IMG/VR virus record: IMGVR_UViG_3300031524_000051
Span: 1-32,387 of that record
Length of the DNA: 32,387 nt
Direction: 5' to 3' (one strand)
Source: a virus
Each line of letters opens with the position of its first letter. The stretch's first letter is position 1. The notes below the pieces were generated by a model, which saw only the letters and a program-made list of their open reading frames with translations, did not search any database and was not told the DNA's origin. Positions 19,931 to 27,788 of the stretch are shown here, piece by piece. Made by a program: the position numbers and the translations under genes.

Positions 19931-21913
19931 ATGGCAGAACTCGCAGCGGCACAGAAGATCACCAAGCAGCTCCCCCCCGTCAAGCTCCCCATGCAGAGCC
20001 GGGCCTTCAGCGTGCGCGCAGCCGCGCCGGCCGAAGGCGCGGACGACAATGTCGTGCCCATCACGTTCTCCTCGGCGAATCCCGTCAAGCGGATGACCTG
20101 GGGCGGCATGTGGTGGAACGAGGTGCTGAAGCACTCTGGCGGCGCGGTAAAAACTGACCGCCTCACCCAGGGCCTGGCGGTGCTGGTCAATCACGACGCC
20201 AACCAGCGCGCCGGGATTTTGCAGGATGGAGCCATCCATGACCAGACCGGCAGCGGCAATATCCGCTTCAACACTACTCAATTCGGGAAGGACGTTGCTA
20301 CCGAGGTGCGCGAGGGAACTCTCCCGTATATCTCCGTTGGCTACATCGTCCACAGCGAAGCCCGCGCTGAAGACATCGACCCAGCCGACGACGAGGACCC
20401 GAACTATCTAGGCACCTTCGAAGCCGACTCATGGGAGCCGATCGAAGTTTCCCTCGTCGCCATCCCCGCCGACCCCAGCGTCGGCGTCGGGCGCGGCCTT
20501 TCAGACCTTCCGCTTTATCCGGTGCGCTTTGCAGGCATGCCGGCAGATCCGCCGGCAGCAGCCGGACGCAGCACCCAGGAGCCTCACATGCCCGAAGCAG
20601 TCATCGCCGTCGTCTCTGACAATACCGTCGCCCTCAAGGCAGAGCGCGAGCGTTGCGCGCAGATCGCTCTCCTGCAGCGCCAGTTCCCCGAAGTCCTTAC
20701 CCGCGAGCTGGCCGACACCGCCATCAACGAGGGCCACACCCGCGATGCAGTCGCGTCCATGGTGCTCGATAAGAAGCGCGAGAAGGAAGCCACCCTCAAC
20801 GCCGGCGCATCGGCCGTCACGCTCAGTGCCAAGGAAGCCCGCGCATACGACTTCCTCGCCGTGATGCGCGGCGATCGCAGCGTCGAGCAGCCCAGCCTGG
20901 AGAAGGAAATTTCCGACACGCTGACCAAGACGCTCGGCCGCGCCACCGGCAACATCTTCATCCCCACCAACCAGCCCATCTTCCGGATGACCAGTGACGA
21001 GCGCGCAGCGCGCACCCGCGCCGGCCTCTACACCGGCACCTCGGGCGCAGGCGGCGCCACCGTGGCCACCGAGCTGATCAGCTTCCTCGACTTCCTCCGC
21101 CCGGCGCTTCGGCTGCCGGGTATGGGCGCGGAGTTCATGGGCGGCTGCACCAGCAACTTCGCACTGCCCAAGATGACCGGCGACGCCGGCTTCAACTGGG
21201 TGGGCGAGAATCCGGGCGCGGACAACACCGACGTCGACCCTACCTTCGGCCAGGTCTACTTCAGCCCGCTGCAGGCGATCGGCTCCACCAGTTGGTCGCG
21301 CCAGTTGCTGGTGCAGTCCACCATCGACATCGAGGCCAAGGTGCGCAACGCGCTGGTATTGCGCGCGGCCATCGGCATCGAGACGGCGGCGCTTGCCGGC
21401 ACCGGCGGAACCCAGCCCACCGGCCTGCTCACCACCACCGGCGTCCATGTGGTCGCGCTCGGGACCAACGGCGCCACCCCCACCAAGCAGAACTACATCG
21501 ACATGTTGACCGCGTGCTTCGTGGCCAACGCCGCCCTGGGCGAGCAGAAGTATCTGCTCACTCCGGAGATCGCGGGCTACCTGGCCGGGCTGCCGGAACT
21601 CGGCAACACCATCGCGCTGCCCACCTTCACCTACGCGGCGGATGGCAAGGGCCGCATCAACGGGCACGAAGCTGCCTGGTCGAACCTGCTGCCGAAGACG
21701 CTCGTCAAGGGCATCTCGGGCGCGGTTTGTCACGCGGCCATCGGTGGCAGCTTCAACGCATTGACGATCGCCGAGTGGGGCGCGATGGAGATCATCCTCG
21801 ACCCCTACACGCTGGCCCGCCAGGGAATGATCAAGATCATCGCGCAGTTCCTGGTGGACTCCAACCTCACCTATCCGCAGGCCTTCTCTGTGGCCCTGGA
21901 CCAGCTCGTCTAG
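19931..21913 (+). CDS. Prohead protease-major capsid protein fusion
   Basis: 660 aa. Residues 1-200 are an HK97-type S78 prohead protease: His88 in LAVLVNHD, Ser135 in LPYISVGY and the WEPIEVSLVAIPADP segment at 168-182. After a Pro/Ala linker (about 200-219), residues 220-350 form a helical scaffold-like delta region (AERERCAQIALLQRQFPEVL onward), and residues 350-660 are an HK97-fold capsid with FIPTNQPIFRM and ALGEQKYLLTPEIAGYLAGL stretches. Protease-capsid fusions are known in some siphoviruses. Full-length fusion could release capsid by self-cleavage, or capsid may be made from the internal start at 20588. Confidence 0.85.
   Translation: MAELAAAQKITKQLPPVKLPMQSRAFSVRAAAPAEGADDNVVPITFSSANPVKRMTWGGMWWNEVLKHSGGAVKTDRLTQGLAVLVNHDANQRAGILQDGAIHDQTGSGNIRFNTTQFGKDVATEVREGTLPYISVGYIVHSEARAEDIDPADDEDPNYLGTFEADSWEPIEVSLVAIPADPSVGVGRGLSDLPLYPVRFAGMPADPPAAAGRSTQEPHMPEAVIAVVSDNTVALKAERERCAQIALLQRQFPEVLTRELADTAINEGHTRDAVASMVLDKKREKEATLNAGASAVTLSAKEARAYDFLAVMRGDRSVEQPSLEKEISDTLTKTLGRATGNIFIPTNQPIFRMTSDERAARTRAGLYTGTSGAGGATVATELISFLDFLRPALRLPGMGAEFMGGCTSNFALPKMTGDAGFNWVGENPGADNTDVDPTFGQVYFSPLQAIGSTSWSRQLLVQSTIDIEAKVRNALVLRAAIGIETAALAGTGGTQPTGLLTTTGVHVVALGTNGATPTKQNYIDMLTACFVANAALGEQKYLLTPEIAGYLAGLPELGNTIALPTFTYAADGKGRINGHEAAWSNLLPKTLVKGISGAVCHAAIGGSFNALTIAEWGAMEIILDPYTLARQGMIKIIAQFLVDSNLTYPQAFSVALDQLV
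20577..20590 (+). promoter_or_regulatory. Internal ribosome binding site and start for free capsid protein
   Basis: AGGAG at 20577-20581 lies 6 nt before an in-frame ATG at 20588 (Met220 of the fusion), exactly at the protease-capsid junction. It would produce a 441-residue scaffold-plus-capsid protein, while the fusion start at 19931 has no such site. The layout recalls lambda C/Nu3 nested initiation. Confidence 0.6.
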
Positions 21914-21921
21914 ATCCTTCG

Positions 21922-21973
21922 GGTGGCGTGGAGAAACTGCCTCGCCGCCCGCGCACCACCTCACCTTTTTTTT
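21922..21973 (+). terminator. Possible weak terminator/attenuator after the capsid gene
   Basis: GGTGGCG (21922-21928) can pair with CGCACCACC (21952-21960) with a 2-nt bulge, followed after TCACC by eight T (21966-21973). The stem is imperfect and the loop long. It may reduce read-through into the head-tail joining genes. Confidence 0.35.
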
Positions 21974-21999
21974 GATTCGCACCACGGAGATCCCCAGTT

Positions 22000-22197
22000 A
22001 TGGCAATCACTACCGTCCAGCCAGGCAGCAGCAAACTCAAAACCGTCAATGTCACCGCCAAGGCCGTTCTCGGTCCCGGCGGCGTGGTCCTCACCAAGGG
22101 CCAGACCGTCCGCGTTCCCGAGGCCGATGCGCACACGCTGGTCTCCGGCGGGCAGGCACAGTTCGTGACGGCCGAAGAGCAGCCGGTAAAGAAGTAG
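22000..22197 (+). CDS. Small head protein
   Basis: 65 aa, with a GGAG 11 nt before the ATG. Beta-rich, with LKTVNVTAKAVLGPGGVVLTKGQTVRV and a DAHTLVSGGQAQFV segment. Short proteins of this form (VRVPEAxAxxLVxxGxA) follow the capsid gene in many siphoviruses as head-tail or decoration accessory proteins. Three bases separate it from the next start. Confidence 0.6.
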   Translation: MAITTVQPGSSKLKTVNVTAKAVLGPGGVVLTKGQTVRVPEADAHTLVSGGQAQFVTAEEQPVKK

Positions 22198-22200
22198 GCC

Positions 22201-22512
22201 ATGTACGGCGACGCCGATCTGCCCACGTTCTTCGCGGACTTCGGCGTCGCTGTGAATTTTCAGGGCGTCGCGTCGAAGGGTAACTTTGACCGCCCGGTCG
22301 ACGTGAAGCTCTCCGAGCAGGGCTTCGGCGGCGCCATCATTGCGACCCCCGCGGTCCGGATGCCGTACAACGCCTTTCGGCCGATGCCGAAGACGGGAGA
22401 TGCAGTGACTGTCGACGGCATGGACTACACGGTCAGCGAGCCCACCGCGGAAGCCGACGGCGCCGTCGTGTGCTACGAGCTGAAGAAGGTCGCGCTGGGG
22501 TGCAGAGCATGA
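22201..22512 (+). CDS. Head-tail joining protein (gpFII-like)
   Basis: 103 aa. The N-terminus ADLPTFFADFGVAVNFQG and the strand-rich middle (IIATPAVRMPYNAF, GDAVTVDGMDYTV) match the pattern of lambda FII-type neck proteins, which complete the head for tail attachment. The stop overlaps the next start (ATGA). The position after the small head protein and before the tail terminator supports the call. Confidence 0.65.
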   Translation: MYGDADLPTFFADFGVAVNFQGVASKGNFDRPVDVKLSEQGFGGAIIATPAVRMPYNAFRPMPKTGDAVTVDGMDYTVSEPTAEADGAVVCYELKKVALGCRA

Positions 22513-22943
22513 CCGCGCCCAGCATCCAGTCGCAGGTCATGGCCAAGGTAGTCGCCACCGTCAACATGCCTGGGGTCGCGCTGGCCTGGCGCTCGCGCAT
22601 GTCCGCCTTCAACGCCGGCGAGCTGCCCGCCATCAATGTGCTGCCGGAAGAGGGCGACGCCGAGTACCTCGACACCGATTCGATCGACCGCAAGTTCACT
22701 TTCCGCGTCCGCCACATCACCGCGTCCGTGGATGAGTGCGACGCGGCCATCGATCCAGTTTATGTAGCAGCCCAGAAGCTGCTCTTCGCCGACCCCACGC
22801 TCGGCGGCCTCGTGCGCTTTACCCGCGAGAACAGCCAGAAGTGGGAGTTTGAAAAGGGCGAGCTGGATACCGTCGCCCTGGTTGTGACGTATCAAGCGGA
22901 ATTTTCCACGACCCGGAGCGATCCGAGCGTGGCCTGCGGCTAG
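22509..22943 (+). CDS. Tail terminator / minor tail protein (gpU-like)
   Basis: 144 aa. An alpha-beta protein with RMSAFNAGELPAINVLPEEGDAEYL, RKFTFRVRHITASVD and WEFEKGELDTVALVVTYQAEFST, the fold signature of phage tail terminators that cap the tail tube. It lies between the FII-like and major tail genes as in lambda. Coupled by ATGA. A dispersed repeat starts at the end of its reading frame. Confidence 0.65.
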   Translation: MTAPSIQSQVMAKVVATVNMPGVALAWRSRMSAFNAGELPAINVLPEEGDAEYLDTDSIDRKFTFRVRHITASVDECDAAIDPVYVAAQKLLFADPTLGGLVRFTRENSQKWEFEKGELDTVALVVTYQAEFSTTRSDPSVACG

Positions 22944-23002
22944 TGCTTCGCACCGTTCTCGATACTTCGCGCTAGAACAAAGCGCGAAGCGTGAAAGACA
23001 AA
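22943..23002 (+). repeat. Dispersed CTTCG element, copy 5, with internal hairpin
   Basis: GTGCTTCGCACCGTTCTCGA, then a perfect 9-bp hairpin CTTCGCGCT (22965-22973) with AGCGCGAAG (22981-22989), then GCGTGAAAGACAAA. It fills the gap before the major tail gene and ends at its ribosome binding site. Confidence 0.8.
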
Positions 23003-23014
23003 AGGAGTTACACC

Positions 23015-23680
23015 ATGTTCAAGAAACTCACCGGCGACCTCGCCCAGACCAGCGTAGGCTCCAACGTCACCTTCACGGCCACCACTGCCACCGGCAGCCC
23101 GACCCTCACCGCCCTTTCTAGCGGCGCGCTCGGCCAGTTGGCAATCGGGCAGGTCCTCACCGGCGCCGGCATTCCGGCCAACACCACCATCATTGGCTTC
23201 GGCGGCGGCGTTACCATGTCGGCCAACGCCACCGCAACCGGCGTAGCGACTGTGATCGCCGCGGCTGAGGTCCAGGTGGTCGGTCTCAACGAGTGGTCGA
23301 TCGACTGGAAGCGCAAGACGGTCGACGCCACCACCACCGACGACTCCGCCTATGAATCCTCGCTCGGCTCGACCGCGAGCTGGACCGCCAAGGCGAAGTA
23401 CATCTTCTACGATGGCGAGGCCTCGCAGCTCGACTTCATCCTGGCCGCGATCATGTCGCCGCAGGCGCCGCAGAAGTGGAACTTCTTCCCCGACTACGCC
23501 AACTCGGACATCGTATGGACCGGCCTGGCGTTCGTCGACGGCATCCCGATCACCGCCGGCGTCGGTAAGATTGTCGGGCTCGACGTGAGTCTCAAGGGCA
23601 CCGGGCCGCTGACCATCGGCAGCCAGTCTGCTCCGATCGCCAACCCGAACACGATCACCGGCGAGCAGGCGGAGGTATAA
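23015..23680 (+). CDS. Major tail protein
   Basis: 221 aa, with AAAGGAG upstream. The tube core runs from about 85 (NEWSIDWKRKTVDATTTDDS, SLGSTASWTAKAKYIFYDGEASQLDFI) to the C-terminus. Residues about 20-80 carry an accessory beta-motif (LAIGQVLTGAGIPANTTI, GGVTMSANATATG) that recurs in the tail-tip protein at about 31740-31900. Many copies form the tail tube. Coupling to the upstream tail terminator is interrupted by the dispersed repeat. Confidence 0.8.
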   Translation: MFKKLTGDLAQTSVGSNVTFTATTATGSPTLTALSSGALGQLAIGQVLTGAGIPANTTIIGFGGGVTMSANATATGVATVIAAAEVQVVGLNEWSIDWKRKTVDATTTDDSAYESSLGSTASWTAKAKYIFYDGEASQLDFILAAIMSPQAPQKWNFFPDYANSDIVWTGLAFVDGIPITAGVGKIVGLDVSLKGTGPLTIGSQSAPIANPNTITGEQAEV

Positions 23681-23681
23681 G

Positions 23682-23722
23682 GACTTCGTGCCGTTCTCGA
23701 ACGCCAGGACGGGGCGAAGCAC
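23682..23722 (+). repeat. Dispersed CTTCG element, copy 6, palindromic short form
   Basis: CTTCGTGCCGTTCT at the left and AGGACGGGGCGAAGCAC at the right are imperfect reverse complements around CGAACGCC. It shows that the element family has a palindromic terminal structure, as in the 29006 copy. Confidence 0.75.
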
Positions 23723-23727
23723 CGGCG

Positions 23728-23799
23728 ATGGGCGAGGTTGTTTTTAGCCGTGTTCCCCCACGCAAGGACGGCCAGCCCGTCGCCGTGAAAACGCAATGA
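23728..23799 (+). CDS. 23-aa micro-protein between tail genes
   Basis: ATG at 23728, product starting MGEVVFSRVPPRKDG and ending VKTQ. Its TGA overlaps the ATG of the lipoprotein gene at 23796 (ATGA). No family. It may only couple translation. Supported by the overlap and a GGGGCGAAGC-adjacent start; weak. Confidence 0.35.
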   Translation: MGEVVFSRVPPRKDGQPVAVKTQ

Positions 23800-23987
23800 G
23801 GAACCCGATGAAAATGCTGTGGATATTGCCGCTGCTTCTGTTGGCTGGATGCGGGTTGCCAGCCGCGCCGGTCGCGCCCGTGCCGGCGCCTGGGGTTTAT
23901 CAGGTCCAAGTCATCGCGCGGGATGCGGCAGGGAACCAGCAGAGCAAGACGCTCACCGTCACCATCGTTGGGGTAAGTGGTAAGTGA
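23796..23987 (+). CDS. Small lipoprotein (moron)
   Basis: 63 aa from ATG 23796, or 59 aa from the ATG at 23808 with GAGG upstream. A hydrophobic stretch LWILPLLLLAGC ends in a lipobox (LAGC, Cys19). The mature part is Pro/Ala-rich, then a beta strand (YQVQVIARDAAGNQQSKTLTVTIVGV) like an Ig-strand pair. Its last residues (VSGK) and stop are read from the repeat at 23970. Phage lipoproteins in the tail region often block superinfection or shield receptors. Role not established. Confidence 0.6.
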   Translation: MRNPMKMLWILPLLLLAGCGLPAAPVAPVPAPGVYQVQVIARDAAGNQQSKTLTVTIVGVSGK

Positions 23988-24164
23988 GAGCGAGGGGTAA
24001 GTGGTAAGTAAGAGCGAGGGGTAAGTTGTAAGTGAGAGCGAGGGGTAAGTTGTAAGTCAGTGCAGCGCGTCGCCTTTTTTGTTTTTGCTGACCTTTTTTG
24101 TTTTTGCTGACCACTTACCACTGATCACTTACCACCGGTCACTTACCACTGATCACTTACCACC
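23970..24164. repeat. Palindromic GTAAGTGGTAAGT element, long copy with 24-bp tandem units
   Basis: Four 24-bp tandem units (23970, 23994, 24018, 24042), each GGGGTAAGTGGTAAGT plus a GAGAGCGA-type end, are followed by a TGCAGCGCGTCGCC middle, duplicated T6-GTTTTTGCTGACC text, and the CCACTTACCACTGATC right arm repeated. Left and right arms are reverse complements. It fills the gap before the tail chaperone gene and forms the end of the lipoprotein frame. Confidence 0.8.
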
Positions 24165-24183
24165 GAGTTTTTGAAAGGGTTAC

Positions 24184-24633
24184 ATGAAGATTTCCGCAGC
24201 CCGCGGCGCCATTGCCATCACGCTCGACCGCCCGCGCATTCTCTTCTTTGACATGGCAGCCACCTGGATGCTGGTGCAGCGCTACGGCGCCGGCTTCGTC
24301 CGCGAGCTGTACATCCTGGAAGGCATGGGGCTCAACCGCAAGGTCAAGCTCAAACATCCGGACGCGCTGCGCTTCTTTCTGTGGGCCGGCCTGCAGGCGG
24401 AGATCTCCGACACCGGCGAGACGCTGACCGAGGAAGACGCCGCCGCGCTGATCCACCCGTGGACCTTCGAGCCCATCTTCAACGCGCTGGTCATGGCGAT
24501 CACTGGCGCAATTTCAACGCCGGCGCCGCCGGGAAAACTCGAGGCCCCGCCGGCGCCGCCGCCAAGCCCGGCCGGAAAAAGAAAACCGGCTTCGACTTCC
24601 GCGAAGCGCAGCGCTTCGCCTGTGGCGGACTAG
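24184..24633 (+). CDS. Tail assembly chaperone (gpG-like)
   Basis: 149 aa. The first about 105 residues are a compact alpha protein (TLDRPRILFFDMAATWMLVQRYG, TGETLTEEDAAALIHPWTFEPIFNAL), and the rest is a Pro/Ala-rich tail. It lies between tail tube and tape measure genes as gpG does. A slippery sequence at 24531-24537 in its 3' part allows a -1 shift into the gpGT product. Made in excess, it coats the tape measure during tail assembly. Confidence 0.7.
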   Translation: MKISAARGAIAITLDRPRILFFDMAATWMLVQRYGAGFVRELYILEGMGLNRKVKLKHPDALRFFLWAGLQAEISDTGETLTEEDAAALIHPWTFEPIFNALVMAITGAISTPAPPGKLEAPPAPPPSPAGKRKPASTSAKRSASPVAD

Positions 24634-25007
24634 GCCAGACCGCAACTGAATTCTGGGCCAGCACCCTGCGCGAGTACAACCTGGCGCGCCAGGGCTACGA
24701 CCGCGTCCTCAGCGATCGCCGGCGCCGCGAGGGGGAGTGGATGGCGATGCTGCTCAACTCCCAGTACTCCGAGGCCCGCCTCACCGCCGACGTGCTGCTG
24801 GGCGAGGAGCTCCCCGACGCCGGCGGGATCCAGGCGGACCTGAAAAAGCTCAACGCGCTGGTTGCCAGCCGCAAGGCGACGGGCGGACGCGCCATCACCC
24901 CGGCGGATCTGGTGGGCGACGGACGTGGCCGGGGCGACCTGGGCGACGTTGCGGCCGCAGACCGGAGACTGACCAAGCTGCTGGCGAGCCGGGGTAAGCG
25001 CCGGTAG
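24184..25007 (+). CDS. Frameshifted tail assembly chaperone (gpGT-like)
   Basis: About 274 aa when the ribosome slips back one base at 24531-24537. After 118 residues of the G part, the -1 frame continues (KTGFDFREAQRFACGGLGQTATEFWASTLREYNLARQG onward) to TGA at about 25007. The added part is a helical domain with DRRRREGEWMAMLLNSQYSEARL, typical for T domains that bind the tail tube proteins. The T frame has no good start or ribosome binding site of its own, which supports the shift. The exact efficiency is not known. Confidence 0.7.
24531..24537 (+). other. -1 frameshift slippery site GGGAAAA
   Basis: The heptamer reads G|GGA|AAA in the gpG frame, the ideal X|XXY|YYZ phasing (lambda uses GGGAAAG). 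After a -1 slip the downstream frame is open to 25007. A GC-rich stretch with palindromes (GCCGGCGCC) directly downstream may form the stimulating structure. Confidence 0.75.
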
Positions 25008-25155
25008 GCCGTTTTTGGGGATGCTACCCCCCACCGGATCGCCAGCGGCGCGCTGTGGAGGCTGCCGTGGGCCGGGCGACCCCGAATTTTGGCGGTTTCG
25101 CCGGATCGGGCGGCTCCGTGGCAGTATCTCCATGGAACCGGGGACAGAGGGGTAA

Positions 25156-27477
25156 ATGGCAACCAAGGGCGTAGTCATCCAGATCACCGGCGATGGGGCC
25201 AGCGCAGCCAAGGCGCTGGAGATGGTCGATGCCCACCTTAAGCAGACGGCCGAAGAGGCCAAGAGCTCGGGCTCGTCGATCTCGTCCGCGCTGGGCGGCA
25301 TACAGAACGCGCTGGGCACGCTCGGGATCTCGGTGGGTATCGGCGCGGCCATCTCCGAGCTGAAACAGATGATTAGCACCAGCGTCGACCTCGGTGTCGA
25401 GATTGGCCATCTCTCGCAGAAGACCGGCATCGGCACCGAGACCCTCTCCGGGCTGAAGTATGTCTCCGACGTGACCGGGGTCAGCTTTGAATCCTTGCAG
25501 CGGGCGAGCAAGAAACTTTCCACCGAGATGCTGGATGCGGAAGAGGGCAAGAAAGCGGCGATCCAGAGCTTCGGCCTGCTCGGCATCAGTGTGGAGCAGG
25601 TTCGCGCCCACTCCAACGATCTCTACGGGATGCTGGAGATCCTCGCCGATAAATTTCAGACGATGCCCGACGGTCCGCAGAAGCTGGCCATCGCCACTCA
25701 ACTGCTGGGCAAGACCGGTCTGGACCTGATCCCGATCCTCGACCAGGGAAGCGCCGGGCTGGCAAAGTTCAAGGCGGAGGCCGAATCGCTCGGCTTGGTG
25801 CTGGATGCCGCCGGTATCGCCAAGTTGGAGGCGATGCATGCGGCCGAGGTAAAGCTCGATGGAGCAACTCAGGGGCTGGCTCTATCGTTGACCAGCGCAC
25901 TGAGCCCGGCACTTACCGATATGGCCAGCGCTGCTGAAAAAGGTATTGAAAAACTTCGTCAACTGATGGTAGCGTCCGGCAATGCCGGTATGGAAAATTT
26001 CAGTAGCTACCGGACCGTAAAGACAGCCACAGACTACAAGCAATATGTTCCGCAGAGCGTGACGGCGATCAGTGAGTCGAACCTGGTTCCAACCGCTATG
26101 GCGGCGCAGAAAGCTGCCGACGCTGCCCAGGCGCAGGCGGTGGCACTCGACGCGAAACACAGCAAAGGCCTCGTGTCGAAGAAGGAATATGAGAAGCAGA
26201 AGCTCGCGGTGCAGCAGGAATACTATAGCCAGTCGCAGGCCGCCGCGGCCGCCTATTATCTACGTGAACAGTCCCTTCACGATGCTGCCCTCAAATCTGG
26301 AAACGAGGCTGATCGGGCTACTTATCATACGATGATGCTCCGCCACGGTGCCGTTATGGAGCACGACACCGAGATGCTGGCGCAGCTAGCACCAAAGGCA
26401 CCGGCGCTCAACATTTCCGGGGACGACGACGGCGGCAAAGGTACCGCGGCGGTGCAGGCGGCTGCGGTCCCGATCGATAAGTCGGTGGCCGCGCTGGTGG
26501 CTGCGCGCCAGAAGGCCGCGATCGATGCGCTGCACCAGATGCAGGAGCTGGCCCGCGAAGCGCCTCCGGCCGCCGTCGATGTCTCTTCGATGGCGGGGAT
26601 CGAGAAACAGAAGCAGCAGGATGCGGCGCTGGCGGCGCTCGACCTGAAACGCACAGCCATGCAGCGCGAGTCCGGGCTGGTGGAGACCCAGGTGCAGCAG
26701 CAGGCGCTGGCCGGGACCCTGAGCCAGCAGGCCGCGCTGAAGGACCTGGACGCCGAACATGCAGCGGAGATCGTTCGCCTGCAGGCGCTGGCGGCCGAGT
26801 ATGCCGCGTTCGGCGATGCCGGCCGCGCCGCCTACGCGGAGATCGAGGAAGAGATCACGCGCGAGATGGAGGCGGAGAAAAAAGAGGATAAGAAGTCCTC
26901 GGGCGTCGAGGCGGCCAAGCAGCTCGGCGACGGCATGACGTCGATGGCCGAGAAGATGGCGCGCGCCACCGGCACCGGCCGCGAAGGCTTCCACAAGATG
27001 TGCATGAGCATGGAGCAGGACCTGGTCGAACTGGCGGCGAAGTTCGCGATCAACGCGTTCCTCAAGCCGTTTATGACCGGGCTGGGCGCGGGAATGTCCG
27101 GGGGCGGGGGCGGGGGCGGCGTTGGCGGTGGGGGCGACGGCACCGACCTGGCCGCGCTGATCGGCAACGGGCATGCCGGCGGCGGCGACATGAACTCGCC
27201 AGGGATCGTTGGCGAGGAGGGCCCCGAACTGTTCTTCCCCGAAGGCCCCGGCACGGTGATGCCCAACGATGCGCTGCAGAACCTCAGCAAGAGCAGCGGC
27301 GGCGGCGGCGCGCCCAGCATGACCATGAACGTTACCAACGCCAGCAGCCAGCCGGTGACGGCGCGCCAGACCGGCAGCAGCTTCGACGCCGACACGCGCA
27401 GCTACATGACCCATGTGATTCTGGAGGACCTGAGCCAGAACGGTCCCATCTCCACTGCGATGCGCGCCGGCGCCTAG
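25156..27477 (+). CDS. Tape measure protein
   Basis: 773 aa, the largest gene of the window, with AGAGGGG before the ATG. The N-terminus is helical with a small hydrophobic segment (LGGIQNALGTLGISVGIGAAI), the middle a long Ala/Gln/Lys coiled region, and the C-terminus a Gly-rich linker then VGEEGPELFFPEGPGTVMP, a motif common at tape measure ends. Length implies a fairly short tail. Codons between about 25900 and 26350 are visibly more AT-rich than the flanks, suggesting recombination. Its stop overlaps the brnA-like stop on the other strand by 4 nt. Confidence 0.85.
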   Translation: MATKGVVIQITGDGASAAKALEMVDAHLKQTAEEAKSSGSSISSALGGIQNALGTLGISVGIGAAISELKQMISTSVDLGVEIGHLSQKTGIGTETLSGLKYVSDVTGVSFESLQRASKKLSTEMLDAEEGKKAAIQSFGLLGISVEQVRAHSNDLYGMLEILADKFQTMPDGPQKLAIATQLLGKTGLDLIPILDQGSAGLAKFKAEAESLGLVLDAAGIAKLEAMHAAEVKLDGATQGLALSLTSALSPALTDMASAAEKGIEKLRQLMVASGNAGMENFSSYRTVKTATDYKQYVPQSVTAISESNLVPTAMAAQKAADAAQAQAVALDAKHSKGLVSKKEYEKQKLAVQQEYYSQSQAAAAAYYLREQSLHDAALKSGNEADRATYHTMMLRHGAVMEHDTEMLAQLAPKAPALNISGDDDGGKGTAAVQAAAVPIDKSVAALVAARQKAAIDALHQMQELAREAPPAAVDVSSMAGIEKQKQQDAALAALDLKRTAMQRESGLVETQVQQQALAGTLSQQAALKDLDAEHAAEIVRLQALAAEYAAFGDAGRAAYAEIEEEITREMEAEKKEDKKSSGVEAAKQLGDGMTSMAEKMARATGTGREGFHKMCMSMEQDLVELAAKFAINAFLKPFMTGLGAGMSGGGGGGGVGGGGDGTDLAALIGNGHAGGGDMNSPGIVGEEGPELFFPEGPGTVMPNDALQNLSKSSGGGGAPSMTMNVTNASSQPVTARQTGSSFDADTRSYMTHVILEDLSQNGPISTAMRAGA

Positions 27478-27788
27478 GAGCCTACGCCTCTCGACTTCTT
27501 GACAAACTGACGGCGCAAGGTTGCGTCCACAGTGGACTGCCAGCCTCTACCGGTGGCTCTCAATGCGTCGATTACGTCGGACGATAAACGTATCGAGGTA
27601 AGGACCTTCGTGGGCGCCTTCTGCAGGCCGCGCCTCTTCCGGGATGCTTTCTGAATCGCTGAAAGTTTAGCCTGAAGGCTCGCGGGGAGATCCTCGAAAC
27701 GCTTCGATCGGTCGAACATTTCTTTCGTCCACTCGGGGTTCTCGGCATCAGGAATCCCATCCTGCACTGGCTCTTTAGTTTTGGGCAT
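27474..27788 (-). CDS. brnA: BrnA-type antitoxin
   Basis: 104 aa from the ATG at 27788 with AGGAGAG upstream; a longer frame begins inside brnT. The C-terminal region (PTKVLTSIRLSSDVIDALRATGRGWQSTVDATLRRQF) is the BrnA ribbon-helix-helix DNA-binding and repression domain; the N-terminal part binds the toxin. It overlaps the toxin gene by 14 nt and follows it, the standard BrnT-BrnA order. It should repress the operon from the inverted repeat at 28055-28068. Confidence 0.85.
   Translation of the reverse strand: MPKTKEPVQDGIPDAENPEWTKEMFDRSKRFEDLPASLQAKLSAIQKASRKRRGLQKAPTKVLTSIRLSSDVIDALRATGRGWQSTVDATLRRQFVKKSRGVGS

Noticed and set aside
23970-24164. CRISPR-like array
   Set aside because: The 24-bp units are directly adjacent with no unique spacers, and no cas gene is present.
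24381-25007. Independent gene starting at 24381
   Set aside because: The start has no ribosome binding site and its first 50 residues are shadow sequence; the frame is entered by the -1 shift at 24531-24537.
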